From assembly GCA_005281725.1 (NCBI GenBank), contig SSBO01000012.1, forward strand, positions 5,285,564-5,349,563: a DNA stretch of 64,000 nucleotides, given 5' to 3'. The notes under the pieces were generated by a model. The model was given only the letters and a program-made list of their open reading frames with translations. It was not told where the DNA came from and did no database searches. Source of the stretch: Wuchereria bancrofti (Eukaryota > Nematoda > Chromadorea > Rhabditida > Onchocercidae). Position 1 is the first letter of the stretch. Each line of letters starts with the position of its first letter. Positions 23,657 to 36,277 of the stretch are shown one piece after another. The position numbers and the translations under genes were made by a program.

Positions 23657-26600
23657 ATGCACGTATCATTTACTTTAACAATCTTCACAGCATTAATGGC
23701 AAGTGTTATATTTAATTATTCATAATATAGGAAAAAACTTTTGCCAATTAGACAGAGTAGTCAGTTATTGGGAATCTTTACATCTGTACTACTTCTTCAT
23801 GCTTTAAAATTAATTTTGAAAAAAAAACTATAATAAAGTACTGGTAATGGACGCAGTTAATTTTGCATTTACTATTTACAATGAATGAGTAATACCGGCT
23901 TTTCATTCTTCTGAATTAAAAACTTTGGAGAACGGATTCACTGTAACATCCTCATTCAGTGTTTCTTTGTCCACCGTGTTGACCTAATTGTCCCCATACA
24001 ATGACAATAAAGATATATGAATGAGAGAAATATGAGAGAATTGAATTGGTGCATCTACAAACAAATTAGCACGTATCACAGCAATTAGAGACATTATTAC
24101 AATAAGTGATTTTAATTATTCAGAAAAAAAATAATGAAGAAAATCCCAGTGAGAAATCACTGTGCGGTAATTTTTCTTGATGGATATGCTTAAATCTATC
24201 AAAACTTCTTTGCGTTTTAATTGATTTGTATCACCCAAAAGATAAACGATGGAAATATCATTTTTTGATTTCATGATATTTAAGATCTCTATCAATGTAA
24301 TTTCGAGTCATCTTGACAACAACAAAATTCACTCTTATTTTCCTTTTATTTTGGGAATATTTTAAAACTCAACGGCTTTTCTACAAAAATTTATGTGGAT
24401 TTATTACCTTCATAAGTATACGTTTCAGTCATACTTTTCCGGACATTGATTTTTTTTCTTCCACATGTTAAACTAAATTAACTAAAACAATCATTTGATA
24501 CTTTTCAAAATAGATTGAACGTGTTTTGTTCAGGAATGATATTGGTCAAAAATTGGACGAAGATTAATGTATTAGCTTTTCTTAGTCCTTTAAAAATAAA
24601 GGTTTGCTACTGCAATGACTTCTACCACTAGTAGCTGTGAAAGTGCAAATGCTTTATGTTGATTTCTGAGCTAAATATCTTTTCAGTCTATAGAATTTAA
24701 TATATGTGAAAAAATGAATTTGCAGAACAACATCAAAAGCAGTATTTCGGACAACGGAATTCTCGGCGATCCATATGTTTACTGTGGCGACAATTATATC
24801 GAAGTAGGTCGATTATAAGTTATTGAATTTAATTAAATTTTCAGTGTAGGGATTTGTAAATTCGAGAAATAGAAAAAACGGGTCGGTAACTTCTTTCAAA
24901 CTAATAAAACAAGTGTTGTTGTATTCTCCTTCTTATATTTTCAGAAATCTTTCTTTTAAATTAAACCGTGATGTTTTGCTTCAAAAACATTTGTTTATCG
25001 TAAAAAAAGAAATGGAAGTGAATATAATGGTCATATATGAAATGAATTTTCATTTGAAAACTTGTGGATGAATTCTTCGTTGGGATAATGATTTCGAATC
25101 ACATTTTCAAAATGTTCCAGTAATATATTCCACGCTAAAATTTGAAGTCGAATTTAATATAAAAAAGTCATTTCTATTCCTGTCAGAAAAGAAATCGTTT
25201 ATTTTGCATTCATGACTGCAATAATTAAGGTGCAATTTGAAACACGGAGTACTTTCAAAGGGATAATATTTGTGGAAGACCATTTAGAGGATCCGTCATG
25301 TCGTTCAATTGGCTCTGAAAAAGTAAACGGTAAAGGACGAAATGCATCCATTAGAATCGGATTCAAAAGTTGTGATATTGATAGAAAGCGATCGGTAGGA
25401 TTTGACACTTACCAAACAATTCAGACGGATAGCCTATGTATTGTGTTAGACAGAACAGTCCCTTTTATTACAATGAAGTTGATCATTTAATTGTTGAGTA
25501 ATTTTTTTCTTTATTGGAAATTTTTTTCAGACTAACCCACGTGGTTTGTATATAACAGCGTCACTTTTTCTGGCATTCCAACCCGATTTTCTCACCAAAA
25601 TTGACCGTGTTTATGTGGTGCAGTGTTTATATATGGAAATAGAAAAAATTTTCGAGAAACAAATACAAATAAAGTGAGTTAATCAGATATTGGAATTAAA
25701 ACTGACACCATCTTTTCAGATTTTATCCAAAAATTTCATTTTTTAAGCCATTTCAAAAAACACAACAAAGATTACAGTCTTAAGATTTTATTATTAATCA
25801 ACTCCTTGTAATATGCGAATTAGACTTCATTTACTCATTTAATAAAGTGGCAGTATAAATTATATTTGCCATAACTTCGAGCTCGCATTTACCTGTTGTT
25901 ATTTTATCATTATAACAACTAATTGATTTAATATTTTTCAAACAGTTTTCAAATTTCAGGATGAATTCTCCTCCGCTCCAAACTGAACAAGTGCCGATGC
26001 CAGTGTGTAAATATGAGATTCTAGATGGATCGCCTACCGGACCACCAGTATTTTATGCTGTCATTGGACAGATGGTGAGCTTCAAGAAACACAATTTTTG
26101 TAATATTACTTAATTGTCTAATTATCCAGACTCTAAAAATGAAGCAGGGTAATATTTTTATTGCTATTATAAATCATTTTCAGCTTACTATTATTGTTTA
26201 TGCCATTCGCAAAGAATCAGAAGCTCTGTCTGTGACTTATTACCTTCATTAACTTTGCTAATGTGGTGAACAGAAGTGACTTTAATCTAGGTTTATCACA
26301 AATGGACATGTGAGACGGATACCGAGAACCAGTTCTGCATGGTGGTGCACAGTTGCTTTGTGGATGATGGTAACGGTGATCGGGTTCAGCTGATTGATGA
26401 ACAAGGGTAACTTTGATTTTTCAAGCGCTTTGATTTTTCGAGGTGATAAATCTTTTCTCCTTTCCTCATAAAAGCATAAAGAACAAAGTACAAACAAAGA
26501 AAAACTGCAATGTGTTAGATTTCAAATCAAAAAATTTTGATATCTAAAGTGCTGATTGGTCTGGACATCATAGCATGTTTTTCTAATGCAGATGTGCGAA

Positions 26601-27475
26601 GGACAAATATTTACTGCAAAATCTGGAATATGTGTCAGATTTGATGGCGGGTAAAGAAGCGCATGTTTATAAGTATGCCGATCGACAAAGTTTATTCTTC
26701 GACTGCCAAATATCAGTGACAGTAAAAGAACCGAATCAGGAATACTGCTCCGTATCTATAGTTCTTTTTTCTCTTTTTGAAGTGAATTTTCGGATTTCGT
26801 TCAGTAAACAAATGTTTGCTTTTCTTTGAGTAATGCTGCACGAAGACGTCTTGAAAATATTAATTGTGGGAACTGAGAAAAAGAAATTCACACTCTTTTC
26901 AACAATTTTTAATAACAGATTCACTAATGGAGAAATGTTCTGTATTTATAATATTCTATAAGAATATTCCATATTTCTAGTTACTTTATCTTTATCTTTT
27001 GCATAGATCGACCTGGAATTTAATAATTTTTCTTACTTAATTCCATCTAAACTGAAATCTCAAACTACCTTCCTGTCGCAAAAAATTTAAGAAATAAAGA
27101 ATATAACATGCTTATTTTGATTGGTAATAAAAACATTGGGAGATGTCTGATTTCTAGATTCCAACTTGTGCAGAACCGCCAAGGCGAAGGCGTCAGACTT
27201 CATTGCAGCCAGAACCGCTAATACAGGAAAGTTGGACTTTATCCTCGTTTAAAAACACTTCCCAAATAAACGAACAAAAGTCGATGGAAATCAGTGGAAC
27301 AACATCATTTAATAAAAGTACTGTTAACATTCAATTTTCTGACTTCCTTGCTTTAATCTATCTAAAAAATATTCGTGTTTTAAAAAACTTTATCATTACT
27401 TTACCATTACTTATGTCGTTAATTTTCAGGGATAAAATTCATTCATTAGCTGATGGGTTTCAATTCATTGACTAA
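23657..27475 (+). CDS. Cuticlin-like zona pellucida (ZP) domain protein
   Basis: Secreted or membrane-released structural protein of the cuticle. Exons: 23657-23704, 24726-24803 (could begin at 24687 behind a stronger TTTTCAG), 25230-25394, 25531-25673, 25960-26074, 26291-26406, 26592-26751, then 27158 to a stop at 27473-27475. Seen: short hydrophobic leader [19 protein letters not shown] with [38 protein letters not shown] and [14 protein letters not shown] with [43 protein letters not shown] and [20 protein letters not shown]; then [10 protein letters not shown], a furin-type site. These phrases match the CUT-1/CUT-3 family. The C-terminus is uncertain: exon 8 may run straight to the stop, or splice within 27282-27429 into a short terminal exon after the TTTTCAG at 27429. 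No strong C-terminal membrane helix is visible, so a CUT-1-like secreted form is plausible. Which cuticlin it is cannot be told. Confidence 0.9.
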
Positions 27476-30273
27476 TATGAACTTTATTAATCAACTTCTT
27501 AAAGCAGTTAACTTGTCACGGAGCAATTTGTTTTTCTGTCTTTGCAAAATAGAATGAAAAATATGTCAACCACCGATGGATTTCGTTTGTCAACAGAGAA
27601 ATTTTTGTGCTTGAGATTTTATCTATATAATTTTTGTATAATTTGTCTTGTGTCAGCAAATAACGAATCAATATTGCAGAAGAATTTGGATTGGAAATGA
27701 AGTTTAGTCTTCGATATGACCAAATTGAAAAAGTTAGCTGGTTTGATGACAATTTCAGTATCTACCAGGTCTCTTTTATATCTTCAGTTGTTCAATGTTG
27801 ATACATAAATATTTGCTTGGACTTACAAAAAGAATTCCGTTTGACTTTATAAAATTTACACTTGGATATTTTCGAAGTTCCATATAAATGGATCCTAAAA
27901 CAGTCAGTGGAAATGTGTTTCTCAGTTTAGAATTTCTAGGATGTGTTCTGTATGTCATCATTTGGCCTCGGTACAATTGCAGCGATGAATTTAATTATGA
28001 TCTCAACATCAGCTGTATTTTTTTATGGAAGCTGCAAGCATTCATTATGTAGAACAATGAATCAGATGTAAGCCTCACTGCAGAGTCTAAGTTCTCAGCA
28101 TTCTGATAAGGTCTCAAACTTGTTCGCTTTCTTAGTTGTTCTAATGTTCTCAAACTTTTTAACCTCGCTTTCTTAATTGTTCCAATATTGATATTTAAAT
28201 ATTTACTTGAACTTACAGAAAGAATTCTATTTTGCTTTATGAAGTTTACATTTGAAGATTCCGAAGGCACTTTCATAAATAAGTATAGGAACACTGCTGT
28301 GAAATAAACATTTTCATCACTGAGCGTTCAAGGAAAGTATGCCCTAAAATGTATCATTTAAAAGCAAAAAGTTTTGCCGAACTTTATGCAGATGACTTAG
28401 TGCACTGAAACAATATACATCTTGACTTTTTTACCAATAATAATCCATGAGTACTAGACAGAGAACATAAACTAAACAGCGATTTAAACTAGCATTAGGT
28501 ATGAAAAAGTAATCAATAGCCAAATCTGGTGGAGGACTACAAGTGTCACATACTAAAATTCTTTTTTTAATACCACATTAATCAATTGATAGACAGATTA
28601 AAGCAAAATAAAAATGCAAAATTTATATGATCTTTAGCAAAGCAATTGTTTTGTACAAATTTGGCAACTTTTCTGATCTCTAGTCCTTTCTGCATTGGGC
28701 TAAGAATTTAACAGATCATACTTACGATTGTTATATGTTTTGAGAGCGTGTAGACCAAGGACCTTTTCCCATTTTTAGTAAATATTTTGTTTGAACGTAA
28801 TTACCAACTTATATGATTTTATTTTTAATATCCATGTCATAACATCTTTTAATATCTTTGTCCTTATTATATGTTATACCTAATATTCATTTTCTTTTTG
28901 TTCCTATAAGTTATGCTATTTAAAAAAAGCCTTATTTCTCAAAAACGTTTTAAATACAGTTTCTTAAATATAAGGATGTTTTCATCTTTCCCACTTGAAG
29001 TTCATTACATGTTGCACTGGCTAGTCAAATTCAAGAAATAATTTTAAAATCTGATCACCGGAAATGCACCCGAAGCTGTTTCAAATCATAACTAGTATTG
29101 TTGCTATGATCGAAAATATTTTAGCTGAAGTTTTCATACCAATTTTTTGAACCATATTTTTTTATTCAAAAGCACTTAGCACTTACGTATAAAGTTCTGA
29201 CAACTATGGAATTTTACTAGCATTTTATTGGACGAAAAGTATGAAATTCAGCAGTAGTACTATCTATTCAGATGTAGGAATTTCCGCATGTAATATTGAA
29301 GTTTGTCACAATTCACTACTTAACTAATAATTTGCACTACAAACTAACAATAAAAAATTTTAAATTCTGTTAAGAATATATGCTTAATGGTAAGTATGCA
29401 GAGAAAATTTAAGGAAATTCTCCGAGCCAGATAAAAATGAATAAAACATATAGTGACTTTCATTATCATAGTGACAAATTTTATGATGCGGTTGGCTTGC
29501 TTGACTCTAAGGCCTTATTTTTTGGAAGAAATAAGAGCCAAGCGACAATTAACCTATTCAAAGAAAACTCAAAGAAAGTGGAAAGCTAACTGGGACGATT
29601 TTCTTCAAAAGACCGATTTCTGCAAGTCTAGGGGTGTTGATGGTTTGTGGAGGTATCTGTTCATATCCAATTTATTTTTTAAAGATGAATGAGGAATGTT
29701 GGCTTTAACAGAATGACTTACTGTAATCAAAGTTCCGTGAGTTAATGAAAAAACTTTAAAGCACTCGCACAAAATGAAATCAGCTGCAGATATTATGGAC
29801 ATCATTATACCTGGCATGGCAATGAAACATTTCCACTGCATATTCAAATGAGTGGTTTTCTGTGTCTGCTTACGTTTTATGTGATCTATGGGCTTAAAAA
29901 AGTGGAAGTTATAACTGACAGAAGTACAGTTATCATCTATAATCAATAATTATCTTTTTAGTATAAAATGAACGTTTTTTCATTCTGATATTCATCAGTA
30001 TCTATCAGAACTCAGGGTTATCCATCGAAGCTTTCTGGTTGCAACTGTACCTACGAAGTAGCACTTCAGTACTTCATGAAAAAATTCAGGGTGACGGTAG
30101 TCTAATCATTCCTGTTAGTCGACACCACGTAAAATGGTCCCTTTTTTTGGACTAAATAGCTTCAACTTTGCTCTTAAAATGGACATAGGTGAAAATAAAA
30201 GGAAGATCTTGAACAATACCATGATGTATCAGAAACTGACTTCGTAGAGATTTCGCAGCTAAAATTCTGAAAA
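27476..30273. other. Intergenic stretch with a diverged internal duplication
   Basis: No supported gene. Two related segments, 27788-27876 and 28177-28263, share roughly three quarters of their bases. On the minus strand both stay open and both reach a GTAAGT donor-like sequence at the same relative place, so they could be remnants of duplicated exons or copies of an unknown repeat. A plus-strand open frame at 29453-29692 shows no recognisable motif and no splice partner. Confidence 0.5.
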
Positions 30274-30882
30274 ATGCTGGCATTGGTTGTGTTAACGCTT
30301 GATTATTTATTCATTGCAGGTTGGAAAGGTGGAAATCGAGAATTCCTATGGTGCACAATTGAAGACCGATTCAGCCATAAATATGCATTCGCGTATGTTA
30401 TCATTTGCTACAATCATTTTTAATGAATTGAACTTTTCGTACAGTAATTGCGACTACATGAGAGAAGAGAATTACAAATATATTTATTGTTATTGTTATA
30501 AATGTATAAGTATATTAACATATTAATTAATTACAAATATGTTAATCGTGTTAATTGAATTATAAATAACTACAAATATGTTGAAATTATAAATATACGT
30601 TCATATATTAAAATTTAATATATCAACAGTGTTTTAAACGGGCAGTTAATTCTTTTACTCTTTGAAGCAGTATACCTTAAACAGAAATCCTTCTATAAAA
30701 TAAATGACCAACTGACATTCAAAAGAACAAAGTAACAGCAGCGATTTATGATTTGTTTAAGGTGGGAACCATTCAAGGAATCGGAACCACCGAAACTCTT
30801 ATTAATGAGAAGATTGCAAAAGGAAATGTGGTCTGCAGCGTTAAAACATGGTACTTGGTTTCTGGATCCTCATAATGATTAA
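30274..30882 (+). CDS. Small two-exon orphan protein, possibly secreted (or 3' end of an unseen gene)
   Basis: Two GC-richer exons join cleanly: 30320-30392 (donor C|GTATGT) and 30762-30882 ending in TAA. The joined frame reads WKGGNREFLWCTIEDRF and continues through HKYAFAWEPFKESEPP, LLLMRRLQKEMWSAALKHG and TWFLDPHND. If translation starts at the in-frame ATG at 30274 the product is 79 aa with an N-terminus MLALVVLTLDYLFIAG that could be a signal peptide. However, that segment also ends in ATTCATTGCAG, a good acceptor, so the exon may instead start at 30320 and belong to a longer gene whose 5' exons I cannot find, or to the cuticlin upstream. I do not recognise the family. The dibasic RR inside the chain could be a processing site, but this is a guess. 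Confidence 0.45.
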
Positions 30883-31802
30883 TTTAGAAATGAGGAGCTT
30901 TTTTTTGTTGCTGTCGTCTGCTTCTTTCAATTGTATGCGTCACTCAATTGAATAGTTTTACTGATTACTGACATACATATTTTATTATCAATTTGTCTAC
31001 TCATATGGTTCTGAAAAAAATCACTAACACTATTCTGCGAAATCCTCTTTGTACTGGTCTTCATCTCTATGGATTCTTCTTGCTTTTAGTTTTTCTGTAT
31101 GGAAGTTATCTTGAAATTGCTTATAGACCATATTAACAAAAAGAAAAGTTACAACAAATTCCTTTCTTCTCAACTTAAATTTTTTCTTATGTGTCTATGA
31201 ATAAAATTCAGAAGTCCTTCTCAAAAATGTGATAGATATGCAAATCATTTAATGAATCTGCAAATTACTATATACGTTGAAGGAAAAATAAATGGTGTAG
31301 TGTCATAATTTATTAGTAGTAAGTCATTTTATCGAGATATAAACAGAACAGAACTAGAAATGGGAAAGTTCTGCTAAGAAAATATTTGTAAAAAATATCA
31401 GCAGTTGTTACCAAAACATGCATCACATTAATTTGTCGGCAGATTACAATAGCAATTGTTATAAGAAATCTAATAGCCAATGATCTAATTACTGTAAGTT
31501 CATAAACTAATTATCTAACCGAGACTTGTGAAATCGGAGAACTCAGCAGAACGTTTCGGAGAGCATCCTTAAATATACTTAGCAATAATCTTGTTATTTT
31601 AACTAATATTGCCAGATGACATAATCAATTTCAAGTTCATGATTCCAGAATGTGATAATTATATATATATATATATCTTTGTAAATTTAGGATGCATTTT
31701 CCTAAAAGGCACTGGAAAATTGCATGCGGTAAATGTAAACTGTAGAAACAAACGTTTTGTTTAAATTCTTGAAATATAAAAAGTACTGTGACAACTACTT
31801 CA
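30883..31802. other. Convergent intergenic gap
   Basis: Lies between the plus-strand orphan and the minus-strand acetylcholine receptor and should hold both 3' ends. No coding sequence supported. A short TA microsatellite occurs near 31660-31676. Confidence 0.55.
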
Positions 31803-34800
31803 TTATGCCAATGCAATAGTTGTGTCATAAAGGGTTGGCGCCCGCAGTATGATGAGAATGCTGCCGATCATACAAGCTGTTGTAAATAGTATGAGGAACA
31901 ATCGATCCATCACGACGGATATATATTTCCAGTCCTCGATTATCTAAATTTCCGTTTCTCTCTTCTCAGTTCGTGCAAATTTCTTCACAAATGATTATAA
32001 TGGTTAAAAAGGATTGTTCTTATAAGTTAGATTAAGCGTAGACTTCAGGAACAGTAAACATACTAGATTCATTTTAAGAAAAGAACTCTTTCCGATTACT
32101 CTTGATTCTTTCTAACAATTAATAATAACGAGATTAAAAAAAGGTCTTAACTGTAAAAGTTAAGATAAAAACAAATATGAATAAACCTGTTGGCCACTTT
32201 TATCATCCTTCATATGACTAGCAATAAATGTGACACTATCAACGGCGCTCATCACCGGTGTAAGTTCTTTTTGGAAGCTTGCGAAACTGCTACCGTCATG
32301 ACTTCTCATTGTACAAAATGATGATCGATAAGCCGGAGATAAGAAATCCATCTACAACAATTTTTCAACATAGCTTCCCAACAAATTTTTATATTCACAG
32401 AATTTCGGTGATAACATTTGCTATTGTTTCCAGAAAAATAGGCCAGTAATAATTTCGAATAGTTAGCGAATCAAAAAAAAAAGTCAGTAATGTAATAATT
32501 AATAATAATAATAACAATAATAATAATAATAGTGATAATAACAATAATAATAATAAAATCATAATTATAATTATAATAATAGTAATAATAATTATAATAA
32601 TAATAACAGTAATAATAATAATAATATATAAGAATTTCCCTTTTCGACTTAATACGCTTAACAGTACCTGATCAAATAAAGCGGAAATTGTGTGGTCACG
32701 TGGTCGACTGAAATTTGATAATTTTCTGTCGTGGCGTTTGGGAGTAGTGAACTGAAAAGCAAGTCATTTGTTTGTTAAATCTATAGTTCGACTGTAGTGA
32801 AATTTACTGTTACCATCTATTTGCTTTAAATATCAACAAATTAAATTACTACAGTCAATTTCTATTGTTATCAGTCATTGCTTTCCACTTCTCAATCTTT
32901 TTGAAGACTTCTTGTGCATTCAAGTATTTCAACACAGCGATATACTACAACACTAGTACCACTGCATATTATATTTATAATATCAAGAAATGAAGAGTAA
33001 ACAAACCGTGTTAGTAGAACTGTTTCTGATGATTTTTATTGGTGATGGTCGTCTCATTAAAAGATATTTGGGTAAAAATTCGATAAAAATTCGTTTAGTC
33101 CATTCTGGCATCGTATGAGTAGAAGGAGATCGAAAGTGTACATTCTATAAAATCAATATCCGAATTAAACAGATTATATGCAGGGAACTTTGATAATAAC
33201 GTCTATAATAACGATAATAACGTATATTCTAGAAATATCGCATAAATCTTTCCATTGGTCTCATATGTCAGAACAGGAACTTAGAAGCAGAATTCCAATT
33301 TTTAAAAGACAAATGTTTTTCGGACTGTATTAAGCAACATTAACAAGCATTACAGCATGCAGAGATATTAAAAGAACTGTGATAAAATTCATATCACTTT
33401 TCATCAAGCAATAGTTGATGAAGCTGATTGAAGTTCCATTCTGTTTCAAATTGCTGAATTTGTTGTAAAATTAAACATACCAATGTTATAACTGTTACAA
33501 TAACAGATAAAGTAACTAGCACCATTGTAAATAATAGATATTTACCAATAAGAGGTATAACGAGTGAAGTTGATGGTATTATTTCCACTGCAACGAATAT
33601 TTCTATTAATTTCCAAAGAGCAATTCATTTCATTAAATTCAGCTTTGGATTTATATTGAAAAGAGGAGCTTACCAAGCAATAGGAAAAATATAGTGAGTG
33701 AAATGAGTATATTGAGGCAAAGTGATATTTTTTCACCACCATCTGAAGGCAAGTAGAACACTAGCACTGTTAAAAAACTGAAAAACTACAATTAGGAACT
33801 GATAAATGCAAATAAGAAATTTAACATTTCGACTATATCATGAGCTTTTCGCTAATGAACTTTTTTCATGTTTAAAATAAAGCTTTACTTAATGCTGACG
33901 ATTGGGAAAATCAAGTAGACGATGTAAAACAACGTCTTGCGTCGCAAGCGTATCTCGTATGTCAGATCAATGAAAGGTGATTCACAGCATGGATATCTGC
34001 AAATGATAACTGTTTAGGGTACAAGAAATAACTACAACTTTCGTATTTACATGATCTATAAGAATGACTTGATTTCTTTTCATCAAAAGTACGCAAATAT
34101 GCAATTAAATCGACTGTAGATAGTAAACCTTACCGTTACCTTTTTAAATGACGTTTACCCGGCACGCCAAGTATATCCCATTCAACACTTGGATAATAAT
34201 CACTTAAGTCAATTCCTGAAATTTAGTTTTAATTTCAGCAGTGGAAGAAGCTTTTCTTACAACAGCTTTTCTTTAAATCCTTTTATAGCAGTTTTCTTTT
34301 TGACAATATTATTTAATTTTCTTCTATTTCAATAATTCCATACTTCTATTCATAAGTAAAACGCACAACCTTCATCAACAATCCATACAGTTTCGTCATA
34401 ATGACCATCAAAGCCAAGCAATGTTTCTGTTTCTGCTCTTTCAATATGTGAATCTTTATGTTGCAAATCAACTTCCAAGCCACCATAAGTCCAAGAACCT
34501 TTAAGCCGATTGAAAAAAGATAAGTGATTTTTTTGTTATGAACTCGATCTGCTTTCGCAATGAATAGGTGATTTATATCGCTTATATCTCCCTGAGATGC
34601 TATAAATTTAAAGGTCTATGGATCTCGATACTTACTTTCCAAATTGAGATATTCTATGGGATTTCATTTAAACCACAGGATCTACCATTGACTTACTGAA
34701 TTGATTTTCTCAAACCATTGCACTGTATTAATGTTTTTTAAAACGGTAAGAAAATTTTCACAAATGGAATTTGCGGTTATCCACAAATTCAAAGTGACTA

Positions 34801-36277
34801 AATAACAAGTTTTTCCTTACCAAATTTCATTTCACATGTTTGTATGTCGAAAGGAAACCATTCCACATCTATTTGACACATGCTGGAACAAAAACCTAAC
34901 TATATTAAAGTGATCGTCGAAATCTAACATTTAAATTACCTCTTTCAGGTAGCCAGTAATTGCTTCCTTACTTTTACCAGAAGACTTTCTGAGAATCTTG
35001 AAAAATATTTTATACTCAATTTGTCTTGAATGTGTCGTATTCAATCAATGTATGCAATAAATTGCAATATTCAATTACTGAATAGGATTTCATCTAATGG
35101 GTTCTGAAATATAAAGAACCTCTTGTAAATGGCAGGAGGTGACCATTCGACAGTACCATTGGGTGACAATTTTGCCTTTGTCATTATTGACACTTGGTAA
35201 TTACCATCTGCGCTAAAACTAATTCTTCATGCACGTGCATCTGACAAGTGGTTTCCTTGAAAAGATGGCACCGCTTGATGAAATTTATACTTTCGTTTTT
35301 TTTTTCATTTTTTTTTCACCACATTTCTCTTATTAGTTATGGGAAATTAGCTCAGAGACATGAACGAAAGCAATAAAAGCAAGCACATATTTATTTATCC
35401 ATCCAATGTCTTCTCAGTTAGGAATTTTGATCTTACGCGAGAAAAAGAAGTTTGAAAATATACTTGTTGTAAAGAACAATATCAGGTAGCCAAATCATTT
35501 CGGAAGGCACATATATTACAGTGACTCCGCCGTAATCTTCGGGATTCCACTTTAATTTGTAATCGGTCCAGCTCGAAAAAAGTAATATCTAATTAAAAAT
35601 CATAAATTTCTAATTAAAATAAATATCTGATTAAAAATCATCATCGTAAAATAGGCAATAAAACATTATCAGAAATGGGTAAATTATTTTTTAAAAACTG
35701 AAAAGTATGAAAAAAAGTTACATGTTGCAGCCATACATTTGTCGTCATTATTTGATTCTTCTCATGCTAAAATAATTCGAGTGAAAAGAATAATAGGAAG
35801 AAAAAACAAACAAGTTATTGTTAAATAAATAGCTCATTTCAAATTCAGGATTCAAAATTTGTTGCATTCATTTTTATCCTCGCTTGATTTTTGTCCTTAG
35901 TCTGTTCAACTTTTACTTAGTCTTTTTGAATGAATAAATTGCTATTCATTTCCAATATCTCACTTCGTACAATAAGGTATGTGCTCTGGTTGATTAATCT
36001 TATCATCCGAAAGGAGTTTATGCTTGTCCTACAAACATTAAGGAAAACAAATTGTCAAATCACACACAACGTCAAGGAGTTGCGAAAGTTTCAGTTTCAG
36101 TCGAACAATCAGCGTATCACTGTCATTTTCCACCGGCCTAACAAGTTTGTTATAGTCTGCAAGAAGGTCCTCGATTAAGCGACCTGCATCTTGACCACAT
36201 TGTCCATCAGCAGGCAGAGGCCATACTACTGAAACTGCCCAGCACGAGATTTCCAAAAATATCATCCATCCATTCAT
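31803..36277 (-). CDS. Nicotinic acetylcholine receptor subunit, alpha-type (Cys-loop channel)
   Basis: Subunit of a pentameric acetylcholine-gated cation channel, about 523 aa. Exons in transcript order: 36277-36068, 35766-35722, 35571-35464, 35212-35120, 34882-34821, 34498-34370, 34215-34140, 33996-33889, 33777-33674, 33587-33481, 33144-33007, 32751-32668, 32351-32187, 31943-31803. Seen: leader [37 protein letters not shown]; loop D WTDYKLKW; loop [14 protein letters not shown]; Cys loop [15 protein letters not shown] with 13 spacer residues; loop [23 protein letters not shown]; loop C YPCC with the vicinal cysteines that define alpha subunits; TM1 [19 protein letters not shown]2 with GEK entrance and [17 protein letters not shown] (cation-selective); TM3-TM4 loop [10 protein letters not shown] and [12 protein letters not shown]4 after [12 protein letters not shown]. 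It resembles the levamisole-type clade, but I cannot assign it to UNC-38, UNC-63, ACR-8 or ACR-12. The junction between exons 2 and 3 is two bases out of frame (see findings); all others keep phase. Confidence 0.93.
32491..32630 (+). repeat. AAT trinucleotide microsatellite within a receptor intron
   Basis: An interrupted run of AAT units with AAC, AGT and ATT variants fills about 140 bp of the intron between nicotinic receptor exons 12 and 13. Likely length-polymorphic. No coding role. Confidence 0.9.

Noticed and set aside
25199..25408. Minus-strand open frame over cuticlin exon 3
   Set aside because: Mirror of the real ZP exon on the other strand.
29453..29692. 79-codon plus-strand open frame between cuticlin and the orphan gene
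   Set aside because: No recognisable domain, no good splice partner in matching phase and AT-driven composition.
32491..32630. Possible CRISPR-like or structured repeat array
   Set aside because: It is a simple AAT microsatellite in an intron of a eukaryotic gene.
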